Translations under genes and position numbers: made by a program
DNA from: Xestospongia muta
Lineage: Eukaryota; Porifera; Demospongiae; Haplosclerida; Petrosiidae
NCBI GenBank assembly: GCA_963693285.1
Contig: OY848922.1
Location: 3,026,923-3,090,922 of the forward strand
Direction of reading: 5' to 3'
Length of the DNA: 64,000 nt
Notes under the pieces: generated by a model
What the model was told of the DNA's origin: nothing
What the model saw: only the letters and a program-made list of their open reading frames with translations
The model's database searches: none
In this document: positions 10,979-21,916 of the stretch, one piece after another
Layout of the letters: every line of letters starts with the position of its first letter
Position numbering within the stretch: position 1 is the stretch's first letter

Positions 10979-11300
10979 GGGACACAGCCTCTAGTTTCTG
11001 CTCCCAATAATATAGCTGGTCACATTTATCTAGCGTTGGTTCTTATAATTATTATTGTGTACAATACCAGCTGTTAAACAGGTATTAATACATAACATGT
11101 CTGTAATCACCATTATCACTGATATATCATTAGGTTATTTAAGCTGGAGAAGATGGACGACATAAGTTTAAAATTTCAAAATTGAAGCGTCACTATGTTG
11201 TAATATTGCAGCATGTATATTTGGATCAATTTGTGCCTCTCTTTTCTCAGCTGGAGTTATAATTGTTATCAGTACCATCTTGCATTGGAACTTATTAGTA
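10979..11300 (+). pseudogene. decayed copy of the CD225/dispanin gene
   Basis: Begins after an AATAG with GGACACAGCCTCTAGTTTC, which matches the 9347 exon of the intact gene. It jumps directly to AATAATATAGCTGGTCAC, matching the start of the first-helix region, and then reaches a stop inside GTACAATACCAGCTGTTAAA. The 3' part (about 11130-11260) matches the last exon, with TAA stops near 11140-11165 and frame loss. Deletions and stops make it non-functional. Confidence 0.7.
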
Positions 11301-11329
11301 CTTTAGAGCATTCTGGTTACATTTTTAAT

Positions 11330-11523
11330 GGAAATGGTTACCAGTATATACATATTGACTGTTTTTACTAAAGGTTTTCTCAACTATGTTTATTGCTGGA
11401 CACTGTCATTTATTATAGTGCGTTGTCTTTTGTTACAATTATATTTAGTTATGTTGATCTTGTACATTGAACTAAGTAAATACATCTTATATGAAATATT
11501 TAAAAGGAGTATACTCCTGATAA
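11330..11523. repeat. direct repeat R2, copy b, at a duplication junction
   Basis: Second copy of the 8905-9110 sequence. It ends at about 11523 (ATACTCCTGAT), and the next base begins a near-identical copy of GNL1 sequence (compare position 301). The junction is abrupt and marks the left end of the duplicated GNL1/asteroid block. Confidence 0.65.
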
Positions 11524-12673
11524 ATTACATGTAATATAGTCTAAAGTACCTTTTTTATTAGGTTCTAGAGACACATCTTTATTAGGATATGAAGTGAAAC
11601 AAATAATATTCAAATGAGGAAATTTGTTCATGAAATAATATTTCCAAGCAATAACTACTTGTGGAGGTACTAAATCAACCTACAGAAGTTATTGAACTAG
11701 TTAGTAAGATACTAGACCACTCACTTTGTTCAAAACAAGAATGAGTTGTTTTTTTAAGTCATCTATTACATGTGTATATAATGCTGGAGGGAAATGTAAC
11801 ACCTGGAAAAGAGGAAATAAAATAACGTCTGGTTTGAAGTGCATACAGGGTGTCGAATGTCTGCAATTAACAATATGACATTTGATAGTTCCAAAACACG
11901 CCACAACTGTCGCCATGTCTATCAGGAATAATAAAATGATTAAAATTAGGAAGGAATTACCTCAAGATTATGTTCAAAGTAACTAAGTTGATCTGATGGA
12001 TAATGTGAGTGTATTTGTTCCAAATATCTCATAAACATTTGTTCTTCTCTTTGTTCAACCTAAGATCTGATATGTAGATCACTTTGAAATGATATTACTA
12101 AATCACCTCAGCTTTACTCTTGCTGTAATCCCATGGTGGTCTTTTAGGCATATCCAGAAATGTTCCAGGATGATAAATATCTTCTATACCAACTTCAAGA
12201 GTTAACTAGTATACCAAATAATTTACATTACATGAAATGTACAACATACCTCATCTACTGGGACAATTGGAACTCTTTTAGCATCTCCTTTTCTTTTTTC
12301 TAATTCTTCACGTGACTCTTGCTCAAAATGAAGTCTAAAACTATTCTCAAAAGATATTTGTCATTGTATATAATTATAGCTAATAACGATTGGGATTATA
12401 GTGGCCAGATTTTGTGGGTTGGTGATCAATCTTTGATATCACTAATGGAGCTTTGGCAGGTGAATTATCATCACTAGTTTCTTCTTCTTCTTCTTGTTCA
12501 CTGTCCTCTTCCTCAGCATCAGGATGAGATGACTCATTTACTTGCTCACCTATAACTCAATTGTTAAAGTTTATGATAATACATAGTTACTTGCATTTGT
12601 CTTTTTTGCTTTGTTTCTTAATATGAAGTTGTCGCTTTTTCTGCTTGTTGCTAAAAGGTTTTTTTCTTGGCAT
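11524..12673 (-). pseudogene. GNL1 copy 2, 3'-truncated
   Basis: Nearly identical to 301-1452 (exons and introns), with the start MPRKKPFSNKQKK at 12671-12673. It carries the acidic stretch, NRYRLHFE, RPPWDY, WRQLWRVLE, FPPALYTH and LVLNKV, then stops matching at 11524 within the exon that follows FTSYPNK. The P-loop, G3 and C-terminal part are absent, so no functional GTPase can be made. The region just before the second exon differs from copy 1 (AAGTAAATGAG instead of GAGTAAGTGAG), which removes the acceptor that would keep the frame in copy 1. Confidence 0.8.
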
Positions 12674-12831
12674 CTTCTACAGTAGCTGACATGGGTATGG
12701 CCAAAAATATTAATTTTAACTTTTATTTTAAATTTTATTTAATAACAAAAATTAATTAATAATAATTATTAATAATAACTATTACTAATTTTTCGTTTAT
12801 GAGTCTCTCCGCCTTGGTATTTCCCATAGAC
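12674..12831. promoter_or_regulatory. divergent promoter, GNL1 copy 2 / asteroid
   Basis: An AT-rich spacer nearly identical to 1453-1610. It must still drive the intact asteroid gene. Its function is inferred from position. Confidence 0.5.
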
Positions 12832-14718
12832 ATGGGTATCCCTGGATTGACAAGTTTTATGGAGTGGTATTTTGCAGATAAATGGCGTCAGTGTCAACTC
12901 AAGGGTCACTTGGTGATAGATGGGTATAATATTTGCTACTCTCTGCACTCTCAGTTCCATATTGACTGGATACATGGTGGTCAATATTGGGAATTTCGTC
13001 ACAGGCTGATAGAGTTTTTCACCTCACTTACTACTAATGATATTGAACCTGTAGTTGTCTTTGATGGAGTTGACTCTAAAAGGAAAAAAGAAGCTGTTGT
13101 TTGGAGAAGGAAAGAAGAAAAGATGTGGTCTATACAAGAGTCCTTAATTGGAGGCAAACAAGCTGGAACACATATTCTTCCCTTACTAGCTACTCAAGTT
13201 TTTCGTGAAGTCCTTGAAGACCTCCAGATTCCATTATATTTTGCTGATGGGGAAGCAGATTGGGATACAGTTGCTATAGCCAATCATTACCAATGTCCAG
13301 TAGTTGCTTTAGATTCTGATTACTTTATGTTCAATATTGATGCTGGCTATATTCCCATTAATAAACTCCACTGGGAAAATAGACCAATCACAGCTGAACT
13401 GTACATGTTGGGTGATTTTGTTAAGAGCTTTCGTTTTGCTACTTCTGAAATGCCTCTCTTGATTCCTGCTGTCTTAGGTAATGATTTCCTCTCTAATCGA
13501 ATGTTTCCTGCACTCAAGGATGATTTTCTCAGGTCAACAGCTGGTATTGCTCACAGATTTAAATCAAAGCGAGATGAAATACATCGGTTTGTACGTTATA
13601 TCTCTCGATTTCATTCGTATGAAGAGATCATGGAATATCTAACAACCACACTTAAGGGTGGAGAAAACATTGCACACTCTATTGATGAAAACTATACCAA
13701 ATCTAAGGAGATGTACATCATAAAATATCATTTGACTGAGGAACAGTTTATGTCATCAACACAGCTGGTCTCCTCCAATGGAACTACCATCCCAGAGTGG
13801 ATTCTTTGTCAATATCGACGTGGATTCTTTGTCCCTGCTTTGATGGAGATTTTGGTCCTTGGTCAGTATTCATTACCAGTAGTCACTGACAATCCAAAAA
13901 GGACCACTGCTCAGAACTGTAGCAGACCTATCCGTCAATGCATATATACTATACTCTTACCATATATGGAAGCTAAAGAAGTTAAGGAAATAGTAAGATT
14001 TGAAGGTAACTTGCGTCTGGAGTCTGTCTCTTATGCTAATGAAACGTTTGAATTACCTACAATTGATAAAATTCAAGAGCTTAAATTTTCTCAACCCATA
14101 CAAGCTCTTTGTACAGTCATGCATTGTGACCCATCCTTGTTGGAAGGATTTGAAAGAAAATGGCAACTTGTTGTACTTTCTTCATGTTACTGGGCTAAGT
14201 TTGCCATGCCAGATCCTCACTTTGTACAATGTCTGGTTATTTGTTTCCTTCTCTGTGTTCGTGACAAGGATCCTCTTACATTGCCACCTCAAAGGATACA
14301 AGAAGATAGAAATAATCGCTGGCTTGATGCTCTCCATGCCTTTTCAATGTGGCAATGTACATACAATGATGCTATAAAAATTAACAACCTTCTCCTCAAT
14401 CCGTTGCCTTTCTTTTCACCTGCTTTACTTTTTGATGGAAGACTAATACTCTTTCTTGCTTGCAAACATGATCTTAGCTTTCTAGTCCAAAGGGAACTTA
14501 GAGGATCCAGTCTTTACGAAAGGTTTTTGTCAACAATCATGTCTTACCTTCCTCAAACTAGAAAGAGCAAAAAACCTTTTCAAACAAGTGGAGGAGGTAA
14601 AGCTATTGTCATATCTAAAACTGTGTCACAGAGTGCTCCAGTTACATCAGCAAATCGTTTTGCTATGTTAGAAATAGACAGTGACGAAGAAGAGAATGAT
14701 GAAGAGGATGACAGTTAG
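12832..14718 (+). CDS. ASTE1: asteroid homologue (XPG/FEN-like nuclease fold)
   Basis: Single-exon reading frame of 628 codons. An in-frame ATG lies 33 bp upstream, but the start at 12832 (MGIPGLTSFMEWYF) fits the family. The N-terminal nuclease-like domain has acidic residues at expected places: LVIDGYN (D30), VVVFDG (D78), DGEADWD (E141, D143, D145) and ALDSDYF (D161, D163). The middle and C-terminal parts are asteroid-type without a recognised catalytic motif. The protein ends in an acidic tail, EIDSDEEENDEEDDS. In other animals asteroid proteins are FEN-superfamily nucleases; ASTE1 trims 3' DNA ends at double-strand breaks and asteroid was found through EGFR signalling. It shares its promoter with truncated GNL1 copy 2. 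Absence of introns and identity to broken copy 1 suggest a recent duplication with this copy kept. Confidence 0.88.
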   Translation: MGIPGLTSFMEWYFADKWRQCQLKGHLVIDGYNICYSLHSQFHIDWIHGGQYWEFRHRLIEFFTSLTTNDIEPVVVFDGVDSKRKKEAVVWRRKEEKMWSIQESLIGGKQAGTHILPLLATQVFREVLEDLQIPLYFADGEADWDTVAIANHYQCPVVALDSDYFMFNIDAGYIPINKLHWENRPITAELYMLGDFVKSFRFATSEMPLLIPAVLGNDFLSNRMFPALKDDFLRSTAGIAHRFKSKRDEIHRFVRYISRFHSYEEIMEYLTTTLKGGENIAHSIDENYTKSKEMYIIKYHLTEEQFMSSTQLVSSNGTTIPEWILCQYRRGFFVPALMEILVLGQYSLPVVTDNPKRTTAQNCSRPIRQCIYTILLPYMEAKEVKEIVRFEGNLRLESVSYANETFELPTIDKIQELKFSQPIQALCTVMHCDPSLLEGFERKWQLVVLSSCYWAKFAMPDPHFVQCLVICFLLCVRDKDPLTLPPQRIQEDRNNRWLDALHAFSMWQCTYNDAIKINNLLLNPLPFFSPALLFDGRLILFLACKHDLSFLVQRELRGSSLYERFLSTIMSYLPQTRKSKKPFQTSGGGKAIVISKTVSQSAPVTSANRFAMLEIDSDEEENDEEDDS

Positions 14719-15574
14719 ATATTTTTTTAATTTAATTTCTTTATCATTTCTTTTTGTATCAACACTTATACTTATTCTTTAGTTTTATAATCCAAAAACT
14801 CTGTTGTTGATAGTCCCAACATTTAGGTATTGTTAATGGAGCAGGTGATGAAAATCATATAAAACTCTGTTTAAACTGAGTTGAATGGCAGTTTGAAGAG
14901 TGAGAACATCATCAACCTAATGTGCACATTAGGTTGAAAACATTTGCCTACTTTAGAAGACACACCTAATAAGGTCTTAATCAATTATGAAGAGGAGACT
15001 GCACTATGGTGGATTGTATATAATGTTCACCTGCGTCTTTTAATCTGTACATAAAATACCAAGAAGAGTGATATAGTTATGATAGAATGAGAAACTTTAT
15101 GTATTGATACTTCAGTCTGATTTGCTGTTAACTAAATAAGTAATGAAATAACTTAGCCTTACTTAGGTCTAACTTTGTCCTCTATTAAGTTTCTCTATCA
15201 CATGAAATAATTCACATGGACCAGCAGCCAATAAAATTTTTCCGCCTCTCCTTCAAAACGTCATTTTAACTGATAAAACAGCACATAAATTACATGTAAT
15301 ATTATAGTCTGCAGTAACTTTTTATTAGGTCTTAGAGACATATCTATATTAGGAAATGAAGTGAAGCAAATATTATTCAAATTTGTTCAAAAAACAAGAC
15401 TATAATTACTTGAAAAAATGAATACTTGAAATAAGCAAGCTAGCGAGAAGCTGTCACAATGAAAAGAAACATACCCGTATAGCTGACATCCGATTCGAAC
15501 TTTTACAGCAATTAACAAGGCTGTGCCCAAATCATTAATTTAAAATAATTATTATTGATAAACAAAATTAATTA
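14719..15574. other. intergenic stretch after asteroid
   Basis: Holds the asteroid 3' flank, a decayed GNL1 piece at about 15070-15400, and, at about 15525-15574, AT-rich DNA resembling the GNL1/asteroid promoter. An 11-bp repeat, CCTAATGTGCACATTAGG, sits near 14918-14935 as a perfect palindrome. No other gene was seen. Confidence 0.6.
15070..15400 (-). pseudogene. third, decayed fragment of GNL1
   Basis: Diverged match to 60-410 in the same orientation: TGAGAAACTT, CTAACTTTGTCCTCTAT, TCTATCACATGAAATAA, GGACCAGCAGC and ACAGCACATAAATTACATGT. It covers the GNL1 exon around YRGQ and its flanks, with small indels and changes that break the frame. It is clearly older than the 11524-12673 copy. 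Confidence 0.7.
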
Positions 15575-16486
15575 TTAATTTTTTGGTTCGCGAATATCAT
15601 AACTCCATCTTTGTCTTTCCCATTCACGCCTTCTTTCATTGCCGTATTTTTGAGCCTGATTACCTAAAACACTAAAAAACAAAACTGAAATTTTGTAGTC
15701 AAATTATATTTCATACATAGGTCTTTTAAAAGGCCTGCCCTGTCCACCAAAACGCAACTGACCAGATTCTTTTTGACCTCCAAGACCTCCTCCTATATAA
15801 ACATAATTTAAGTATTTATTACATTATTTTGTATTTACCGAAGCGGCGAGGTTTCCAACCAGGTAAAAACCTTTCCAACTCTTGTTCTACAATTATTTTT
15901 TTATCATCAATTAGACTGTGGTGAGCTTTCTAAAACAATAAATAACATACTACCTTTACTGTTTCTTTAGGGATTTACTTCTAAAGCCCTTTTCATATCA
16001 CTTTGATGTTTGAATTCCACAAAGGCATACCCTTTGGATTGACCAGTTACTGCATATAATGACATCATGACACATATCATTAGTACATACTTACTTATGT
16101 CCCTAACTAGTCTACAGTTCTTGATTTTTCCGTATTTTGAGAAATGATCGATGATAGTGTCTGAAATGAGTATTATAAGTATAATTCATAATATTTCATC
16201 AGTTGTACCTTCACGTGTATCAGAACTTAACCTGCCTACAAACAAGGTACGTTCATAGTCTCCTTTAACCTGTTTGTTAGGACGATCTGAAGGCGTAAAG
16301 AAATCAATGTTGTTAAATGACATAAAATTTACATTTAGCTTGAATTGCTCTTGTAATTGCACGATCGTGAGGTCTCAAATCCGTTCCATCGATACTGCCA
16401 ACCTTAAGTGGGTCATATTTACCGTAATCTACAACCAAAGGTGCCCAATCTTCTCTCTCCTTATCCATGTGCAGCCCATCCCACAT
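15575..16486 (-). CDS. SNRNP35: U11/U12 snRNP 35 kDa protein
   Basis: Component of the U11/U12 di-snRNP, which recognises minor (U12-type) introns in the nucleus. It starts at 16484-16486 ([14 protein letters not shown]); an internal Met at 16468 is an alternative. Motifs in order: [13 protein letters not shown] and PHDRAI (family N-terminus), an RRM with RNP2 LFVGRL and RNP1 KGYAFVEF, then [16 protein letters not shown] and [18 protein letters not shown], the diagnostic U1-70K-like tail, and an Arg/Glu-rich end ([10 protein letters not shown]). It spans about five short introns. It is shorter than the human protein because the RS/RE tail is brief. It lies 66 bp downstream of QTRT1 on the same strand. 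Confidence 0.88.
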
Positions 16487-16552
16487 TAATTTTGTCCGCT
16501 AGTCGTGAAAATTTTTAATAAAAATTATGAACTGATGATAGAAATTTTGTAG

Positions 16553-18220
16553 TTATTTTAAATAAATATGAACTGATGCTAATGCATCTATAACCCATTG
16601 TTCATAATTGCCAGAAGGATGCAAATGACTCATAAACTCTTGAACAAACTTCGGAAAATGACCAGCAATGATACTCTTTCGAATAGCTTGCATCAGCGAC
16701 AGCTACGGATAACAAGTACAAAAATAATAGAATCAATTAAAAATGTACATACATGATAAGTCAAATTATGTAATGTTAATAAACTACAAGACACTGGATC
16801 TTTGTTGATGATAGCATGTAGTGCTGCTCTAGTATAATGAGTGCATGTCACACAGGTACAAGTGGAGTCAATCGGTTGAAAGTCCATTTCAAATTCTTTC
16901 TGTTTTAAGTGGAGTTGTCCCCATGGGACTAAAGCTGTACCAAATCTCTATTGAATTATTAAAGATATTATCAGTTATGTTATGAGAGGTACTTACAGCT
17001 GTTCTTGTTGGAAAGACACAATCAAACATATCAATTCCAAGTGCACAACAAACTACTAAGTCAACTGGGAAACTAAAATGATTAACATTATCAATTCAGC
17101 TCTTTACTTCTCTTACCCCACCCCCATACAATAGCGAGGTTTATCTCTTGGTAAATGATCAGTGCAAAGACTGACTATCTTCCAAAATATATCTTTCTTT
17201 TCTCCTCCACTCAATCCACCTATAGCATACCCAGGCAAGTCACGTTTCGTCATCTCTAATAAAGAAATAGGTATATTTACATTTAACAAACTCAACACTA
17301 ACCTTTGATACATTGTTTCCTTAATTCTGGTTGCAATCCTCCCTGTACAATACCAAATAGGTTTTGTTTATTAGGATAGTGATGGGCATTGATACAACGA
17401 TCTAACCAGCGCAGAGTTCTCCACATAGCTTCTTCAACTCTATTTCCAGTGGTTAAACTGTGTACTACATCATCTAGTTGCATAATAATATCAGCACCTA
17501 TTACATTTTGTATCTCAATGGAGTGTTCTGGAGTTAATAACATGGTTGAGTCATCATGAGGGGAACGAAACTTTACACCTTCCTAAATAATATGATAATT
17601 AATATCACTATTATTTAATCATAACCTCAGTAATTTCTGCCAATTTTAATAATGACACCATTTGAAAGCCTCCACTGTCCTATATAAAAATGAGCTGAGA
17701 TTGCTTAATTGCTTTTAATGAGATGAGTTACTAAAGATGGTTTTATCACAAAGGCAAGATGTATCTTACATAGATGGTGAGATTCAATCTGTTTCAGCCT
17801 AGTTTAAATTAACAGTTAATATAATTATGAATGACAAAAGAAAACTTCCAAAGTATCTCTCTAAAACTGAAAATTGAAAACATACTGTGAGTAAAGGCCG
17901 GTCCCATTTCATAAATTGATGCAGTCCTCCAATAGTAGTTAATACATCACAACCCTGAGTATAATAAATAACGGGTTCCATAGAACAAATTTTCTTACTG
18001 GTTTGCTACCAAGATGATATGTATTGCCTAACATAATTTGACAATCAAGTGGTAGTGTTTTAAGCTGTTCAGGAGTTACACCTTTCATTGTACCTTGAGT
18101 ACCGACTGGCATAAAAACAGGAGTATCCACCACACCATGTGGTAGAGTCATACAAGCTACCCGAGCTTTAGAAACGGCACACTCAGCCGTAACTCTAAAA
18201 TGAAGACCATTTTCGGCCAT
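16553..18220 (-). CDS. QTRT1: queuine tRNA-ribosyltransferase catalytic subunit
   Basis: Exchanges guanine for queuine at position 34 of GUN-anticodon tRNAs. In animals it pairs with QTRT2. The start [14 protein letters not shown] at 18218-18220 fits; MRRS four codons upstream is possible. Motifs in order: [87 protein letters not shown], and [16 protein letters not shown], which carries the nucleophilic Asp. The zinc site is CTCVTC followed by the distal His in LTLHNL. The C-terminus, VIDALASV, matches the human ending. Introns are mostly 50-200 bp. It is divergent from the TTC16-like gene. Confidence 0.92.
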
Positions 18221-18312
18221 GGATCTCCTCATGGAGAGATCCAATGTTCTCCAGCACATGCAGTAGCCACACCCCCAGACAGGCGAGCATAGCAACCTCG
18301 GTAGCAACAGCA
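18221..18312. promoter_or_regulatory. divergent promoter, QTRT1 / TTC16-like, with RFX half-sites
   Basis: A 92-bp spacer, GC-richer than its surroundings. It contains ATAGCAACC (18290 onward) and, overlapping the 3' boundary, GGTAGCAAC (about 18300-18307), two direct copies of the RGYAAC half-site bound by RFX factors. That fits a ciliary gene starting at 18313. There is no TATA box. Confidence 0.45.
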
Positions 18313-20742
18313 ATGGCAGATGACGAGAGATCATCACTAACCTATTATGAAATCTTGAAGAGAAAAATTGAGTCATTGTATGACATCATATAGATATACA
18401 CTATATTTATTCTGCATTCTAGACAAGAAGAAGCAACCCGTTTAGTCTCATGTGATGAGCCAGAACTAGCAGTCAAGAAGCTAACTAGAGCACTAGCACT
18501 AGATCCTCGTAATGCTGACCTCTATAAGCAGAGAGGGGAGGTCTTTTATAAATTGAGAGATTATCCATCAGCTATAGAGAATATCAGTAAAGCATTAAGA
18601 GTTAGCCCCTCAGCCAATAAAAAGGATTTGCAAGTATTATTTACATTATTCTCTTTTTATTAATTATCATTAAGTATTACCAGGAAAGATTGGCTGTTGT
18701 ATTTGGTTGCTATGGTGACCAGCTATATCAAGATTGTCAATACAAACTTGCTCTAGAGAATTATTTAAAGGCCAGTGAAGGGCTACCAAAATTTAGGACT
18801 AACTGGTACTAACACATCCTTTTGTAACTCTATTAATTCTCTTCCAGTATCTCGTGCTATTTTCATCTTCAAGATTATCAACAAGCAATGAGTATGCTGA
18901 ATACAGAATTAGACCAAGGTTCACCTACTGCTCAACTCTTTATTATGAGAGCACAGCTACATCACCGTTTTGGCAATGTAACTACTTCAATATAATGTTT
19001 ATTATATTAAATATACTCGTTAAGGCTTCTGAGTGTTATCATGATGTTGAAGCAGCTTTAGAATTAGAGCCAACATCACAGGATGCTTTAAATATTAAAT
19101 CACAGTTAGAACAGAATACATCAATAGCAAAGAAACAAGTAAGTATTACTTCTTTTACCGGTACATTAATGTCTATTATTATAGGCAATGGAATATTGCT
19201 TAGTTGGCAAAACAAAAGAAGCTATGCGCAAGATTAGTATGGCTATTGACTCTGATCCACATAGTGCTGAACATCACATTTTAAGGTATAAAACATCAAG
19301 TACCTCAAATGGTTTTCAATAATTTTATAGAGGAAGTTTGTATCGTCAGTCTTATTTATATAACAAAGCTGTGGATGATTTTCTACAAGCAATGGACAAA
19401 TGTGGACATTGTTATGAACATGCTACATATCAGGAAGCTTCTAAACAATTAATACTGACTTACAATGATTTTGCTATACAGTGTTTTAGGTAAAGTATGT
19501 TATTGTTTTAGTATGATGTGATGTTCTGATAGACATGGACAATACTCTGATGCTATTGTGTTATTAAATAAAGCCATTAAAGAAGAGAAGAAAGAAGCTA
19601 GTTTGTATATTAATAGAGGAGGTAAATTTGTTTTATTATCACATTTTCATGTAGTCAATATTACCACTTCCCTACATGGGCAATGATTACACAGTATTCC
19701 CTTTTAAGCATGAACAGCAAAATTATTGTAAGTAATTTTACCTTATAAAATTGGGTCCTTCTGAATGTAACCACACATTTGCTAAAAATAGTAACGTGCA
19801 ATTGTGTTACTCCATGTGTGTATAGTGTTAAGGAAAGTTCAGGATCTAGGGAATAGTGATTGTAATCCCAATACTGATTACATCCAGAAATTGCCATAAA
19901 ATTGAGTTGGCTTGACTCACCCTGCCAGGCTATACACTTGCTTGGATGAAGAGATACAAATTTTAATGAGGAGTATTTATTAGGCTATTGTATTTTACTG
20001 AAATAGATAATAATACTAACATAGGTATACTACTTATTCCTAAACTACATTGAGACTCCATGTCTATCAAATTACATGTAGGTTATCAAACGAACAAGCT
20101 CAGTGATAGATTATTAGCAGTTTTTAATTTTATTTAGATTGTTACTTTAAAATGGGTGACTATGATTTTGCACTCGCTGACTATCAACAAGCTTATGATA
20201 CAGAAGTGACTTTAGGTGCTTCTATCAAGTATCGTCTAGCCGTAGTCCACTCCAAGATAGGGTTGAAGAAATTTGCTGACAAATCTCTGATATCAGCTGA
20301 AGAGCATTTTACAGCAGCAATTACATCTAGCCCTTTTACAGCTCGTTTTTATATTTGTCGAGCAAGAACTAGATCAGATCTTAAGGTTAGTAAAATATTC
20401 TTCTTTAAGTAATGGATAGGATTGTCACAGAATCTTTCTGATGCACGTACTGATGTTCTAACTGCTCTCATCCTAGCTCCTAATAGTGAGGAAAATCTTC
20501 CATTAATAGCACATTTATTTCCTGGGAACTCTGTACAAGAACTATTAAGTTGTGATGAATCTCATCAGGTGAGACAGAGTCTGGCATCAACACCTAAACA
20601 CAGTTGTGATAATAGCTGTGACACAGAGACACTAAACAATACTGACAAAAATATTAAAAACATTGATCATTTATTGATTACATTGAAGTTTTTAGAGGAT
20701 GTGCCATTAGAAGATGAAACTGAATCTCATTTAAAATCATAA
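18313..20742 (+). CDS. TTC16: tetratricopeptide repeat protein, TTC16-like
   Basis: Starts [18 protein letters not shown] and splices into repeated TPR helices: [154 protein letters not shown] and [20 protein letters not shown]. About ten exons are joined by short introns; one of about 530 bp lies near 19623-20128. The C-terminus is low-complexity. TPR proteins scaffold other proteins. Assignment to TTC16 rests on overall repeat order and is moderate; other ciliary TTC families are possible. It sits next to a CIMIP2 gene (convergent), which agrees with a cilium role. Confidence 0.6.
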
Positions 20743-20937
20743 TTATTATTATTTTTGAAACTGAAGTATTAAGCAGTGTTATAGTAGCAGATTGGTATAC
20801 TTCTTCAAAAGACATTTTCTTTTTCTAGTTGTACTTGTGATCAGAGTACATTTTAAATTATAATATCTTTTTACTACATTGATAATAATAAAAATTATTT
20901 ATGATAAATAATTTGTGTTCATTTTACTATGTGTATT

Positions 20938-21916
20938 TTAACAAACTATTTCTGATACAGCTCGTTTTGTACTGATACCAAAAGTCATTCCGTACTTGTA
21001 TTTTTGACCTACAGAGAACAAAAAACATTATTTTTACTAATCATAATAATATACCTGGGATGTGACCAGTGTAATGAGGCATAAGTCCTTGACCTTTTGT
21101 ATACAATACAGACAATGGTGGATTACATTGAGGTTGTCTCTCCAATATGACAGGAGCATATTTGGAAGCTTCAAGTTTCTCACTTTCTTGAGCATGTTCT
21201 TGCAGGGCATGGCGTGTGATAATGGGATAACCTTGACCGAGGTATTGTTGGACCTTAGGAATAAATCCAGTATAACCGGACATAAAGTACTTTTGTGGGT
21301 GTCCACTTGGCATAAAGAAAGGTGAAATGGAGTGTTGTTTATTGTACATTGGTAGATATGGCTTGGGTCTGGAGCTTATAGGTTTGAGAGGAGTATTAAG
21401 TCTTGATGATGATAATCCTTTATCCAATCCAATTTTATATTGTTTTTTGTCTTCTTTAAAAGCCGAAATGGCATTGTGGCAAGACTCTGCATAGCGACTT
21501 CCAAAATGATTCAATCCCTTTGGAATGTAGCCAGTATACCCTGGAACCATCTGTGGAACATATTTCTGATTACCAAAGCTATGAAAATCTGCAGCATTAT
21601 CACAACTGGAAAGACAATCCTCCTGTACAAACAACAAATTAAAGATAATCCTAGGCAAGAAAACTATGATCATACTTGTGTTTTAGGCTTTAGAGTTGGA
21701 ATTGTGTCTGCTAATACGTGGTTTCCAGATGAGGCCACAGAGTCATCAGTCAATAAACCATGGGTATGAGCACCAAAGGTTCCACCAAGACGGTATTTGA
21801 ATTGAGGAACATAACCACAATACCTAGCATAAGATATAATAGCAGATTAAGAATAGTATGCTTTACCCTGGAATATGATATGGATCAGGCGTCATCAATG
21901 TAGACTTCTTAGCCAT
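20938..21916 (-). CDS. ciliary microtubule inner protein 2 (FAM166 family)
   Basis: Starts MAKKSTLMTPDPYHIPGY at 21914-21916. The family signature recurs: IPGYCGYVPQFKYRLGGTFG, GYTGYIPKGLNHFGSRYAES, GYTGFIPKVQQYLGQGYP, HYTGHIPGQKYKYGMTFG. Each is a G-Y-x-G-[YF]-x-P unit followed by an aromatic/Gly stretch. It ends ISTKRAVSEIVC. The length of about 270 aa fits CIMIP2/FAM166 proteins, which bind inside the lumen of ciliary doublet microtubules. Four to five exons; the last is at 20938-21015. It is divergent from catalase, with an X-box close upstream, and convergent with the TTC16-like gene (195 bp between stops). Which of the A, B or C paralogues is closest cannot be said. Confidence 0.8.

Noticed and set aside
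12799..12831. Upstream ATG giving an 11-residue extension of the asteroid protein
   Set aside because: Asteroid-type and XPG-type proteins begin at MGI(P/R)GL; the extension is more likely 5' UTR, though it is in frame.
15480..15515. GTTCGAATC on the minus strand resembling a tRNA B box
   Set aside because: The bases on either side do not pair to form a T-arm, and no A box or acceptor stem is present at the right distance.
19661..19897. 78-aa minus-strand frame in the large TTC16-like intron
   Set aside because: No splice context or recognisable domain, and the composition is like the surrounding intron; possibly an old repeat, but not supported as a gene.
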